64,000 nucleotides of DNA from Heliocidaris erythrogramma (GCA_025617745.1 CM046864.1:28272199-28336198); one strand, 5' to 3'; shown: positions 21,001 through 32,000, numbered from the stretch's first letter. The notes: generated from the sequence alone by a model not told the origin. Made by a program: numbers and translations.

Positions 21001-22613
21001 GGCCTATAGTTTTTCATATACAAAGGATCTTTTCCCTCTTTCTCAATAAGTGTAATGACTCCCTGTCTCTGTGAATTGGATAACACCTCAGTTTCGAAAC
21101 TCTCATTAAATGCTTCCACTATATACTTCCCTAAGATTGGCCAAAATGTATAATAGAATTCAGCTGTAAAGCCATCATTGCCTGGCGACTTATTCCATTT
21201 CATTTCCTTAACAGCTTTATAGCATTCTTCGAATGTTATATGCCCTTCACAAAATGCTTTATTTTCTTCGCTTAGTTTGGGCAGTTCGCTTAAAAACATA
21301 TTATCAATATCTTCTGTTATGTCCTTATCTTGACATTCATATAAATTCTTATAAAACTCCCCAATGATCTTTAAAATCTCTTTCCTATCCCGTATCACCT
21401 CATTATTGCTATTATATATTTCCTTGATCACACTTTTTCTTTTATTCGACTTTAATAATTGTTCAAAAAATTGAGAATTTCTTTCTCCTTCTTCAGACCA
21501 TTCTGCCCTCGATCGTACCTTTAAGCCTTGACGAGAGTAGTCAAAAAGCTTTTCCAGTTCATTTTTTTTCAAGTCTAGTTCTTCCTGAATATTATTTTGG
21601 AAATTAAACGTCAATCGATATTCTAAGTCTTTAATTTCTTTTTCCAATGTTTCAACTTTTGCTTTCCTAAGTTTTGCTTTTTCCCGGGAAAACTTCATAA
21701 TATATTCCCGTAGTTTCATTTTCATAAAATCCCAAAATTTGATTTTACTATTTATTTGACCCAGCCACGTTTCCTCTATTTCAATAATCTTATTTTTTAC
21801 CCCATCGACAAAATCCTTGTCATAACATAGACTACTATTGAACTTCCAATATGATTTACCAAAAATGAAATTATCGACCAAATTTGTAACTTCTACTCTA
21901 ACACCAGCGTGATCAGGTGTGATAGAGGGCAGAATTTCGGATTTCCTTACGGCTTTTTCTAATTTTGATGATATAAAAATATAATCTAATCTGCTCTGCA
22001 CCAATGGCTGCTTCTGTCTAAAGGTAAATTCTCTTTTATTAGGATGATGCTTACGCCAAACATCGATTAAATCAAACTTATCAAGAAACTCTTCCAACAA
22101 GTCTCTATATTTGCTATTTGAAATATTACTCGCCCCCATATAATCTAAATTATAATTCATAGTGATATTGAAATCTCCCCCAATTATAAGGGAATACTCT
22201 TGACTGAATACAGAAGATACCATCCTATTCAGATTAGACAGAAAATCAACTTGGGCCTTTTCTTTATTTTTTGTAGGAAAATATACATTTCCTAATATCA
22301 ATTTTTCGCTTTGGCATTTACCTTGTATTATAATGTATCTTCCTTCCTTATCTTTTATAATATTTTCCATCACAAAGCCCGTGTTTCGTTTCAACATCAC
22401 AATAACTCCCCTACTGTGATTACTACCGTTATTAAAAACCATTGTCCCTTCCCAATCCTTTTTCCAACTGCCTTCAATGTCTTCTGTACTGAAAGTTTCC
22501 TGCAAGAATATTATGTTTCCCGACATTTTACACCACTGGAAAATTTTCCTTCTTTTAACTGTATCTCTCAGTCCTCGAACATTGATCGAGACTACTTTTA
22601 AATTATTCACCAT
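18018..22613 (-). mobile_element. Tx1/L1-like LINE with intact ORF2
   Basis: Non-LTR retrotransposon on the minus strand. The 3' end is a 17-base poly-A tail (poly-T at 18,018-18,034 on the plus strand) after about 0.65 kb of 3' untranslated sequence. The large ORF2 occupies 18,684-22,613. No ORF1 is recognisable upstream, so the 5' limit is unknown and the copy may be 5'-incomplete. I could not identify a target duplication. Three relatives in the window (25.2, 29-32 and 33-35.5 kb) are badly mutated. Confidence 0.9.
18684..22613 (-). CDS. LINE ORF2 endonuclease-reverse transcriptase
   Basis: A 1,309-residue uninterrupted frame that begins at ATG 22,611-22,613. It encodes the enzyme that nicks genomic DNA and copies LINE RNA into it. 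The N-terminal apurinic-type endonuclease has SINVRGL (N11), QET (E39), GGDFNI (145-150), SRLDYIF (D210) and TPDHAGV (D234-H235). A Lys/Glu-rich linker follows. The reverse transcriptase has NYRPITLLN near 535, AVDFEKAFD (catalytic D604), RGVRQGDPLSPY near 659-670 and YADD at 704-707. A C-x2-C-x7-H-x4-C zinc knuckle lies near residues 1,130-1,150. The extreme C-terminus is hydrophobic then Gly/Arg-rich and may be read-through of the 3' end. All catalytic residues are present, so this copy may still be, or recently have been, active. Confidence 0.9.
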   Translation of the reverse strand: MVNNLKVVSINVRGLRDTVKRRKIFQWCKMSGNIIFLQETFSTEDIEGSWKKDWEGTMVFNNGSNHSRGVIVMLKRNTGFVMENIIKDKEGRYIIIQGKCQSEKLILGNVYFPTKNKEKAQVDFLSNLNRMVSSVFSQEYSLIIGGDFNITMNYNLDYMGASNISNSKYRDLLEEFLDKFDLIDVWRKHHPNKREFTFRQKQPLVQSRLDYIFISSKLEKAVRKSEILPSITPDHAGVRVEVTNLVDNFIFGKSYWKFNSSLCYDKDFVDGVKNKIIEIEETWLGQINSKIKFWDFMKMKLREYIMKFSREKAKLRKAKVETLEKEIKDLEYRLTFNFQNNIQEELDLKKNELEKLFDYSRQGLKVRSRAEWSEEGERNSQFFEQLLKSNKRKSVIKEIYNSNNEVIRDRKEILKIIGEFYKNLYECQDKDITEDIDNMFLSELPKLSEENKAFCEGHITFEECYKAVKEMKWNKSPGNDGFTAEFYYTFWPILGKYIVEAFNESFETEVLSNSQRQGVITLIEKEGKDPLYMKNYRPITLLNLDYKILSKVLAKRVKEVLGDIIHYDQVGYVKERNIGEAVRLIDDVFFQSLYQPVGFLIAVDFEKAFDCISHRLLFKALESFGFGNVLCSWVKILYNDVSSCVMNGGHSTGYFKVKRGVRQGDPLSPYLFILAIELLAHYIRKDPCIEGIRFDTGKIKQVLYADDITLFLKDMKSIDRVKKVFEDFEKLSGLKINMDKTNFIWLGEAIDMPGLPFLGHKIQDIKILGVYFSRNSKIKDDLNYKEILSKIKRLIGWWSQRDLTTYGKIKLLKMYVYSKLNYVSSLISVPHSILEEIEKISFNFIWGGKDRIKRKILYQDYSAGGLRVTDYKTFIKTQRIMWIKRLLYGEKYLGWKLTFYYFFRSIGGRNIFLCNYDMKKMNLNGIPMFYLDMLKAWQDIDECRHFEKNKVNPKIFNNRSICFRNKMIFDADLFFQGIFKASDITVGGNFKPISYFYNLGFTTDSLIRIQKIFSVIEQEWIQSDFIHVDTEHFQIDLKIFGHIQKFSDLKSVRLYNHFIEQFQREYTLKVTDGNVQHDFGTGMLKEIFTRLKNAFVINKQREFQYKLLHGAIYTKQRLFQFGFELDNLCSFCKNQVETYQHLFLECPKVKQLWQDISKKLHLREININDWKSIFMGLSGKTVRIYLINCAIFLVKYIIFSSRKQGELPSLRKTVTWIKDHRDEEYKIANKKGKLGVHLRKWEQIMFSFDFVLLFFCLFVMFCFVCLLFLCTHYGQANRNWMHAWVFVCWGGRRGGGGVREVGVRMSVCV

Positions 22614-23877
22614 TGAAAACTCTAAATCTTAAACTGTGACAAAAAGCTAAGAACAGAATTGTGTAGTATTGCGACAATATCTCAGTAAATGGGAAGAATG
22701 ATGCATTTTTAAATACAGAAAAAACAATTGTCAATTGAAATTGGAAATAAGACAAATACAGACTGATTCCGGAACTAGAAAACATGCCACACGTCACAAA
22801 TTCTCTCCCTTTAGAAAACCAGATTATGAAAAACAAAAGCAGTCTCTTGCTACAAGAGAAAGAAAGAAAATCGAACTGCATAATCCGGACGAGGACCCAC
22901 TTTCCCCGTATAGTATACATTTCATTAACTACATAATTAATTTTTTTTTAAATGTGAGAAGAGCAAAGATGGAAAAAAAAAAAAAAAAAAAAAAACAATC
23001 CAACTCTCTGTCTTTCTTAGAAAATACACAAAAGTACAGAAGCTTTCCAAAGAAAATAATTTTTACACTATTCACTGTCCAAGCGATGTCTCTGAATTGA
23101 TTAAAAAAAAAACTGTTTTACAGTCTAAGGAGCTTCAAAAGGCCTTTAGAGACAAAACGATTCATCCAACTACCACTGCACTTCATTATTCTGCATGGAT
23201 GCCTGGCTATATCCGTAAAACATCAATGAAAACATGATAGCAATGGTGAAACGAGTAAGCAAAAAGTATCTCATCGCTTTTAAGTGAGCTGGAACATTCC
23301 TTATGAAAAAAAAGGCCTCATCTGATGCAGTGAGGTAATTGGAAAGCCGCTTTGTTTACACATAATTGTGAAGGCAAATCCTCCTTATCAATCTAAGAAA
23401 TTCCCGAATCTTCAATTAATACTACATTTAACCCTCTGCATTGTCTCAAATTCTATGCCTTCCATTTGTAGAGCTCGACAAAAAAAAAAAAAAAAAAAAA
23501 ATACCAATGGTTAAACGTATCTCATTTATATTGTAGGAAAGAATTCGTATTGTATATGGTCTTTATCATTTTTAAACATACAATCACTCTCGGCCAATGT
23601 GAATTGATACATTTCCCGCCAAATTTCTCCACAATTGAAACTGGTCTTAATTATTTGACCATGATTAACTTGAATAACAATGATATAGTGAATAACATGA
23701 TGATTATTTATATGTTAATGTACTTTAGATTTATTTATATATGCATAACAACACAACCAGTACAATGTACAAGTATTGATATGCGGCTGTGTTTAGGATA
23801 AAAGTTTTTGAATTATACTTTGATTTAGCTTTAGTTATGAATGGGGAAGGGAGAGGCTCATGTATGAATGTACACGT
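22614..23877. other. LINE 5' flank, no gene seen
   Basis: Probable 5' untranslated DNA of the LINE followed by AT-rich sequence with A-runs at about 22,976-22,996 and 23,480-23,502. A Lys-rich plus-strand frame at 22,735-23,100 contains one of these poly-A tracts and has no domain. Confidence 0.5.
23715..23865 (+). repeat. Direct repeat flanking a TTAA element, left
   Basis: Shares about 150 bases with 24,784-24,930, including CATAACAACACAACCAGTAC and ATGCGGYTGTGTYTTAGGATAAA, ending GGGGAAGGGAG. The TTAA-flanked fold-back at 23,882-24,666 lies between the two copies. Confidence 0.8.
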
Positions 23878-23881
23878 TTAA

Positions 23882-24666
23882 AGGAGAATGAAGGTCAAAA
23901 CATTGTAATCAAGCGTTTACAAACTAAAATTGTACTTGTTTGAATGATCCAAACATGTCACAAATCTGATGTACCATATTTGAGTAAATTCAATCTTAAA
24001 ACATGGACTTGCGACGATCTGGCACGCTGATCTTTAGATTATCAATTAGACCTGTTTACAGATAATTGTATGCATACCTTTTTGACAAAGGTTGCTAATG
24101 ACAACTCCATAGCTTGCATACCAGAGCATGCCCAACGTAGCAACAACTAATGTATGCAAGCTGGATTTCAAGTGTATTTATAGTAGTAGGTGAATGGAAT
24201 AACTCATCACTAGGTCCTCGGAGAAAAAAAACATCCATACACACTATGAACACGATGACAAAGAAAGCGGACAAAATATACAGCTCCTCATTGTACCCTG
24301 CACAATTGTTCTGGTAACAAAAGAACATCCCTTCATTGCTATTGTATAAAATAAGTAGAACAGGTGAATATGCATGTGACACCTGTTCTACATACTTTTA
24401 CATAATAGCAGTGGAGGGATGTTCTATTGTCTACCAGAGCAAGTGTGGGAGGTACAATGAGGAGCTGTATATTTTGTCTGCAATTTCGTCACTTTCCGCA
24501 TAACATGGCGGCGCCCATGTCCGTGCCAGATCGTCGCAAGTCCATGTTTTAAGATTGAATTTACTCAAATATGGTACATCAGATTTGTGACATGTTTGGA
24601 TCATTCAAACAAGTACAATTTTAGTTTGTAAACGCTTGATTACAATGTTTTGACCTTCATGCTCCT
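23882..24666. mobile_element. TTAA MITE with 145-bp inverted ends
   Basis: A 785-base element flanked by TTAA (23,878-23,881 and 24,667-24,670). The terminal inverted repeats are 145 bp each (23,882-24,026 and 24,522-24,666), start AGGAGAATGAAGGTC, and are nearly identical. The centre holds sequence related to the nested MITE of 4,946-5,162 and another small inverted repeat (TGTACC...GAGGAGCTG). No transposase is present, so it depends on one supplied elsewhere. Confidence 0.9.
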
Positions 24667-24783
24667 TTAAAGAAGAAGGTTATAACGTCACTGTAATACA
24701 TTGCAAACAGATTGGCATCCTCCACAGCATAAAGGTTTAATTAATTTGGGAATGCAAATGCCACCACTTTTTTACGGAATGCA

Positions 24784-24930
24784 AATGTACTTAAGATTTA
24801 TTCATGCATGCATAACAACACAACCAGTACAATGTACTAGTATTGGTATGCGGTTGTGTCTTAGGATAAAGGTTAGGAATTATATTTGGAATTTAGTTTA
24901 AGTTAATACGGGGAAGGGAGGGGCGGTAGA
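24784..24930 (+). repeat. Direct repeat flanking a TTAA element, right
   Basis: Second, diverged copy of 23,715-23,865 in the same orientation, with several substitutions and small indels. Confidence 0.8.
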
Positions 24931-25189
24931 GCATGTTAAGCAGGGTTTGGATGTTTGTTGTGGTGATGTTGGGGGTGTCGTGCTGTGTGTCGTGCTGTGT
25001 GTTGTGGGTGTGGGTGCCTTAATTTTTGTAATGAAAATTCAAACATATATATTCCACTGTCGAGAGTTATTTTTTAGATGCTTCGATTTTTTCACTGACA
25101 TTGGTGCAACAGTATTCGATTTGCTAGATTGTTTATTCGATAAAACGTCGTCCTGCTCGGGTTGTTTGTTTAAAATAGTTCATATGTTA

Positions 25190-26925
25190 TGGACGTTTTA
25201 AATTTCATTTAAGTTAATGTCAGGGGTATAAGGGACAGACACAACACTCTGAAAACTCAAATGTTAAATCTACATTTAAAAGGTTGGAGGAGTGACAACA
25301 TTTTTTAAATGGTAAATTAACACTTTTAACATGCTGGATCTAATAGTTTAAAGGTTGGATGCAGCATGTTAAAAGTGTTCATTTACCATTTTGAAAATAT
25401 TGTCCCTCCTCCAACCTTTTAAATGTAGATTTAACATTTGAGTTTTTAGAGTGAAGAGGAAAACGATTTTTGATTGGATTAGAGAGAAAAGAGGTGATAT
25501 AATTTCATTACAAGAGACTTATAGTTCACATGATATTGAGGGAGATTGGGAAAAGGATTGGGAAGGGTAATTAATTTTCAGTCACGGGACAAATCACAGC
25601 AAAGGTGTATTTGTTTTACTAGCCCCAGGATTAAATATCAAAATGGAAAGGGTGGTGAAAGATAATGACGCACGCTTTATATTCCTCAAAGGAGACTTAA
25701 TGGGGAAAATATATTACTAGGAAATGTTTATTTCCCGATAAGGGTAAAGGTACAACAACAAGTAGATTTTTTACAAAATTTAGAAAGCTGTATTTCTGAG
25801 CTGTTGTCTTGTAACTATTCGATTATTTTGGGGGAGATTTCAATGTAATAACAGATAAAGACTTAAATTATTTTGAAAGAAATATTAACGTGAGAACTAC
25901 CTTTGTAGACCATTAGGAGATGTTTTTAAAGAAACAACGCTTAATTGATATATGGAGGAAACAGAACCCACGAATTACGAAATTTAGTTTTTAGACAAAA
26001 TAATCCATTGGTCCAAAGTCGTTTAGACTATTGGTTCATCTCAAAATGTTTAGCAACTAGAGTAAGTAATTGTGATATAATAACGTCAATAACTCCTGAC
26101 CATTCAAGCATCTTTTTTTAATTGAAACCTATTACATGTATTAGGAGCTATGAAAGAAACGGAAAGTCGTCTTGGAAATTCAATAACAGTTTATGCTTAG
26201 ATAGAGATTTTGTTCAGGGAATGTTAGAGGAAATACGAAAGATAGAGGGAAAGTGGTTAAAGGAATTTGAATCGCAATCGTCTTTTGGGGATTTTCTTAA
26301 AATGAAAATGAGAAGTTTCGCAATGAAGTTTTCAAGAAAAAAATCAAAAGAGAAAAGGACTTGTATAGAACAACTTGAAAATGAAATAAAAATGCTTGAG
26401 AAAGATTTGGTTACTTCTGCTGAAAGTTCTACATTTATTAAAGACATTGAAAATAACAAGATTCGGTTAAAGAAATTATATAATAACCGTGTAGAGGGAC
26501 TTAAAGTTAGGTCAAGAGCAGCTTGGTACGAAGAAGGTGAACAGAATAAAGAATATTTCGAACAGTTACTGCAGTGGAACAAAAAGAAAACAACTATACG
26601 GGAACTGTGCAATGAGAAACGGGAAATAGCAAAAGAAAGAAATGTTATAATGCAAATAATTCGATCATTTTATGACAATTTATATATTCTGAAAAAACCT
26701 CGATAGGAGATGTATTCATTGATAACATGTGTAAGAATATCCCCAAATTGGATGATGGAAGCAGAATTTCTTGTGAAGGGAAAGTTACCATAGATGAGCG
26801 TCATAAAGCGTTAAAGAGTATGAAAACTATTAACTTTCCTGGAAATAATGGCTTTACAATAGAATTTTATCTTACTTTTTGGCCACAGTTAGGGAAGCTT
26901 TTGGTTGAAGTTTTTAATGAAGCTT
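25190..26925 (+). pseudogene. Decayed Tx1/L1-like LINE ORF2, 5' half
   Basis: Reads as a relative of the intact LINE: VNVRGIRD near 25,215, then RKTIFDWIRE and LQETYS near 25,455-25,525, with frameshifts. The best open stretch (26,122-26,706) covers the linker (SSWKFNNSLC, LKVRSRAAWYEEGE). PGNNGFTIEFYLTFWP begins the RT approach near 26,838. Homology stops abruptly at about 26,925 within VEVFNEAF, where an oppositely oriented poly-T begins. A 209-bp fold-back has inserted near its start (25,245-25,453). Confidence 0.85.
25245..25453. mobile_element. Fold-back MITE inside LINE
   Basis: Ends CACTCTGAAAACTCAAATG and its near complement, with about 92-bp terminal inverted repeats and a short centre around CTGGATCTAATAGTTTAAAGG. 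It splits the endonuclease codons between RGIRD and KRKTIFDW, so it inserted after the LINE. I cannot assign a clear target duplication. Confidence 0.85.
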
Positions 26926-27494
26926 TTTTTGTTTTCAGAAGTTTTTATTATTCTCTCTCAAAGAAAATTGAACATAATTTAAAACATTTCATACAATATA
27001 ACAAACATTTCATACAATACAATATACATTTCGAACATAAGAAACATTCCATACAATATAAATAATCTTCACATAAATATTACTAACTGAAGTTTCACAT
27101 TTCAAAACAATACAGAACCTTGCATGTAAAAATATATATTATAGAATGGGTTTCAGAATCCCTGCAATCTCATTGGTCAAGAGCTGTGCCTTGAATTTTA
27201 CTGGCCTGCACGTTCGATATCAATAATTATTACGATCACTGACGATAGCCACTGTAAACATGCTATCGATATTTATTTTAGCGAGTGCGAGAGTCTGAGC
27301 TGAGAGCCGCGATATAAGACTTTTTAATGACGGAGAATTGCAAGATTTGAGACAAAATTCAGATGTTAATGATAGTTGACTTCGGATTCTGATGGTAAGC
27401 CCAATAAAATCCGATTATAGGTCTACCTGTTTAAAAACAAGCAAACTGAAAAGGCGATTAAATGAAAATTAGTGCAGTGTGAAACTGAAACTTC

Positions 27495-27536
27495 AGTACC
27501 GTACGCTGCACTGCACTGCAGTGCATACGGTACGGT
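27495..27536. repeat. Short perfect-like palindrome
   Basis: GTACCGTACGCTGCACTGC is followed by its near complement ending ATACGGTAC, giving a hairpin of about 18 bp per arm with PstI-like CTGCAG at the centre. Confidence 0.7.
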
Positions 27537-27896
27537 GATTCACTACAGTCTACAGCGCAGCATACACTGGCCTGGTCTGGGCTGGCCTGGATTATGGGCT
27601 GACCATACAAGACTAGAAGTTCTCTTTGCATTAATTCTTTAAATTACTTGCTTTAATGTAAATAGACTAGATTATATCTAACTTGGGCTTGTTGTTGACA
27701 TGAGTGACAGATTCTAAAATAAAAAAGTTGACAGTCATGACAGTAGTTAGCTTAGCCTAGGCTTAGGGTCAAGACTCTAACACTGAAATAAAATGAAATT
27801 CTGAAATTTAACCTAATTAGCCAGATTTTCAGTTCTCTATGGAAGTCATTAAATTTCTAAAATCTATTTATGATGCATGGAAATGATTTACCAGTG

Positions 27897-27985
27897 CCAT
27901 GCGTCCGGTAAATTTGAGCCATGCGTCCGGTAAATTTAGCCATGCGTCCGGTAAATTTCAGCCATGCGTCCGGTAAAAAAATTTA
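27897..27985. repeat. Four-copy 22-bp minisatellite
   Basis: GCCATGCGTCCGGTAAATTT is repeated four times with small spacer differences, ending in a run of A. Confidence 0.9.
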
Positions 27986-28056
27986 CCTGGCTCACTTTCA
28001 CTGGATGCATGATTGGGAAAAAGTTTGATTTCACTTTTTTTTTACCCATTCTATAA

Positions 28057-28226
28057 AACAGATGATGCACAGGTATTTTTTGTGGGTCGGTAGGAATTGT
28101 GTACCCTCGGTACCTCTGAATTTTGTCCGAAACCCACTCGGCTGCGCCTCGTGGGTTCAGACAATTCAGAGGTACCTTGTGTACACAATTCCTACCGACC
28201 CACTCCAACCTGTGCATCATTTGTAT
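28057..28226. repeat. Long palindrome
   Basis: The left arm GATGATGCACAGGT...GTGGGTCGGTAGGAATTGTG and right arm CACAATTCCTACCGACCCAC...ACCTGTGCATCATTT pair over about 70-75 bp around a GCTGCGCC centre near 28,142. Inner blocks TCGGTACCTCTGAATT and AATTCAGAGGTACC also pair. Probably a fold-back element within a larger insertion. Confidence 0.85.
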
Positions 28227-28626
28227 ATTTAAGTTACACATTTCATTTCATTACCTAAACAAAAAAAGGAAAAAAGACTAGTGAAATGTATTTTCAATAA
28301 ACAAATCGTAAATAAAGTTTTATATTTCGTATGAAATTACCTTAACATTCTTTAAAACAATAATATATATTTTTGGGTCATATAACAATTTCCTTTAGAG
28401 AGAAAGAATTAAATTAAAAGAGGAAAAATAAAAGAAAACCATGATCGGAAGAAAATAGAAAAAAGAAAGAAAAAAGAAAGAAAAAAGAAGGAAAAAAAAA
28501 AGGTAGGAGACACTATCACCCGTCCTCCATCCCACCACAACACACAAAAAACAGCAAACGAACAGATAAAACAAATAAATGGGAAAGAGGAACAGCCACA
28601 ACAGCACAGATACATAAATAAACATA

Positions 28627-29078
28627 AAGGGAAAAGGAGAAAAGAAAAGAAGGGGGTAGGGCAGAGGGTCCAGAAGCTATGCCTCCCTGTTTCTCATTTA
28701 TCACTGAGACAAACTAAAGACAGATGGAGCACCGGAGCGCGACGCCACACCCGCCCAGCCGCCTAGGCCGCTGGCTCCAAACAATTTTTAAGCTAAACAA
28801 TGGCGCGGTAAGAGTCATGTGTAAAAGAATTTGCTCCACTCCAGCCCGCCGCTTGAATGTTCCGCGGCGAACTTCACGCACGGGCACTGTTGTTTGGAAC
28901 CAGCAGCCCAGACGACGAGCGAATACGACGCCAACACCTCGGCCCTCCATAAAAGAAAATCATTGACAGTCTTCCAAGGCTTCCCATTTCTTTAAATGAA
29001 TTGAAAGAGTATACCTTTCCATTGCAATATTTTTCTTTTCATTTCTATTTTCAATTAATTAGGTGGATCTCCTTTCTC
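28627..29078. other. No gene seen; GC-richer patch
   Basis: 28,725-28,950 is GC-richer (for example CCGCCTAGGCCGCTGG and CCGCGGCGAACTTCACG) within LINE-derived surroundings. Frames on both strands are open here for about 75-80 codons but show no domain. Confidence 0.4.
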
Positions 29079-29079
29079 T

Positions 29080-32000
29080 CTACTGTAAAAAAATCATAAA
29101 TTTAATTAAAATCAGGATATGGTTCAGTAATTGCCTTGTTTCTATAGTGTTGTCAGTTATTCCAATATGAATTTCTTTCCAGGATAACTTCTTCAAAATT
29201 GGTAGATTAAGCTTGTCAGCACATTTTCCCCAAACTTCCTTTATCTTATTACATTCAAAGAAAACATGTTGATAAGTTTCTTCAAAATGTTCGCAGTACG
29301 AGCACAATCCATTTTCACGAAATTTAAATCTATATAAATGATGGTTTGTATAAATAATCTTATGTAACAATTTGAATTGGAATTCTCTCAGTTTACTGTT
29401 TAAAGTACACATCCTTGGTTGAACAAATATCTGTTCTACTTCTCGTTGTGAAATATTATAAAGAGACATTAAATTGGAAAATGCTGTATTTGTTTCTACA
29501 TTATTTTTAATTTGACTCTTATAAACCATATTTGAAGTTATTTCTTCAAATTTAAAAATTTTCTTTGAAAACACAAATTCTAAACTAAGGCCGCAGTGAA
29601 TGGACTTCCTTAAAGGTTGAACATTATTTTTCCACTCATGAGGGGTTATAGTATAAATTTTGTTTACTTTTACAATTTCTTCTCTACTTAAACCTAAAGC
29701 TATAAAATAATCTTCAGCGTTTAATTTTCCATGTTCATCACAAATGTGATGAAGTCGATATATATTCAAAAAAACAATTTATCCTCAAATACAGTTTGAC
29801 CTTATAATTGAATACACTTATTATTGTATAAAATTTCATTTCCTCTATAACTCTCTTCTATCTTAACATAGTCTTTCATATCTATCCATGCTTTCAATAG
29901 ACTCTGATAAAAAGTAGGTAACGTGATTTCCACTGTATCCCTCCAGTAATTGCAATAAAATATCAAATTTCCTCCAATCGGTCTCATTAAATATTTGAAA
30001 AAAGTTTCCATTTGATGGCTTGAGTTCCTGTCATGAGCCTTTTTATCCACATTATTCTTTGTGGTTTTACAAAATACCTAAAATTCATCATTTTGAGCCC
30101 ACCCTGCTGATAATCTAACATCACTGTATTTTTTAAAATTTTATCTTTACCTCTCCACAAAAAATCAAAGCATATTTCTTCAATTTCCTTTAATACCCAC
30201 TCTGGAACTGACATAAGTGATGTTGCATATATCAATTTAGAATATCCATATATTTTCATTAATTGAATTTTTTCCCATTAAAGTTAAATCACGCTGCTTC
30301 CACCACGTCAATAGTTTTTTAATTTTGCTCAATATTTCCTTAAAATTCATTTTCTCCTTGATATCTGCATGAACTGAAAAATAAATGCCTAATATTTTGA
30401 CAACATCTACTAGCTTCCCAAATGGAAAAGTATGCTATGACACCTGCGGACCCAAAGGCAGAATATATGTCTTGTCCTTGTTTAACTTTAATCCTGATAT
30501 TTTATAAAAGCTTTCAAAAATATGTTCTATTTCCTTGACTGAATTCATATCTTTGATGAAGAGTGTTATGTCATCTGCATACAACACTTGCTTGATTTCT
30601 ACATTTCCAAAACAAATTCCTTTTACCAAGTTATTATTTCTAATCATATGAGCTACAATTTCAATGCATAAAATAAATAAGTATGGAGATAAAGGATCTC
30701 CTTGCCTAACTCCTCTTTCAACTTTAAAGTAACATGTTGATGTATATCCATTCATAACACAGCTTTCAGTATTTGTATATAATATATTCACCCATTGACA
30801 AAATAATGGTCCAAAGCCAAAAGATTTTAAGACTCTATATAAAAAGGGATGAGAAACAGAATCAAATGCCTTTTCAAAATCTATGGCCATCAGAAAAGCA
30901 TTTACTTTATATAAAGTAGTATGAAAAACCATATCATCTATTATTCTTATTGCTTCTCCAATATTTCTATTCTTAACATAACCCAGTTGATCGGAAGACA
31001 CTATTTCAGGTATAACTTCTTGTAATCTCTTTGAGAATATCTTTGCTATAATTTTAGAATCCATGTTTAACAGAGAGATTGGTCTATAATTCTTAATAAT
31101 GTCTGGATCTTTGCCTTCTTTATGTATCAAAGTGATAACTGCCTGCCTCTGAGAGGCAGAGAGTTCCCCCTGTTCAAACGCTTCATTAAAAGATGCTAGA
31201 ATTAGATCTCCAATTACTGGCCAAAATTTAAGATAAAATTCTACGCTTAAGCCCCATTCCCCGGTGATTTATTTAATTTAATATTTTTCAATATATTGAT
31301 ACATTCCCTTTCTACAATCTTTTCTTCACCTAAATCCCGTAAAGCATCGTTTAACTTATTCAGATTACTAGGAAAAAATCTAAACCTCCATCTTGTACAA
31401 GTTCTATTTTGTTATATAACTGATTGTAAAATGATTTTATTCCCTTAACAATTTCATTTTCCTCAAAAGTAATCTTTCCATTTATATTTAATTTCTGTAT
31501 AACACTTTTCTTTCTATTTGATTCCATTAATTGTTTAAAAAATGCTGTATTTTTTCTCTCCACATTCATACCATGAGGATCTTGAGCGTATTTTCAAACC
31601 TTCATTAATATAGTCATATACTACACTTAGTTGTTGTCTCTTCGCTTTCAATTTTTCAAAGATAACAATATAACTTGCACTATTGATTGATAATAAATTC
31701 TCTTGTAAGTCTTCCATTTCTTTCTCTAAGTTTTCGATTTTTTCCCTCCTTTCTTTTGCCCTTTTCTTTGAAAATTTACTTGTAAACCTACGTATTTTCA
31801 TTTTCATATAGTCCCATAAATTTTTTTTATCTTTTATCTCACATGACAGTTTATTCTTTAAAGTCTGTATTTCTTCTCTCATCTTCAAAACATAATTATT
31901 CCCTATCACTTAATAAACTATTATTAAACTTCCAATAAGCTCTTTTGTTTTGAAATTTAGACAATATTCTATTATACAGAACCAAATTAACAGCTGAATG

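Larger units (their letters stand above)
26926..29079 (-). repeat. LINE 3' region with inserted repeats
   Basis: Poly-T at 26,926-26,932 and the following sequence resemble the 3' end of the minus-strand LINE at 18 kb (TTTATT...CTCTCAA). This suggests the 3' tail of the LINE that continues at 29,080-32,090. About 27,140-28,240 differs in character (GC-richer, palindromes, tandem repeats) and looks like a later insertion. 28,400-28,510 is purine-rich low complexity. Boundaries are approximate. Confidence 0.5.

Noticed and set aside
22735-23100. Lys-rich 121-codon frame as LINE ORF1
   Set aside because: It is on the opposite strand to the LINE, includes a poly-A run, and has no coiled coil, RRM or zinc knuckle.
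24947-25201. Plus-strand 84-codon Val/Cys-rich frame
   Set aside because: It lies in GT-rich DNA just before a LINE start, with no recognised motif or splice signals.
28395-28704. Phe/Leu-rich minus-strand frames
   Set aside because: They arise from purine-rich low-complexity DNA read on the other strand; no domain is present.
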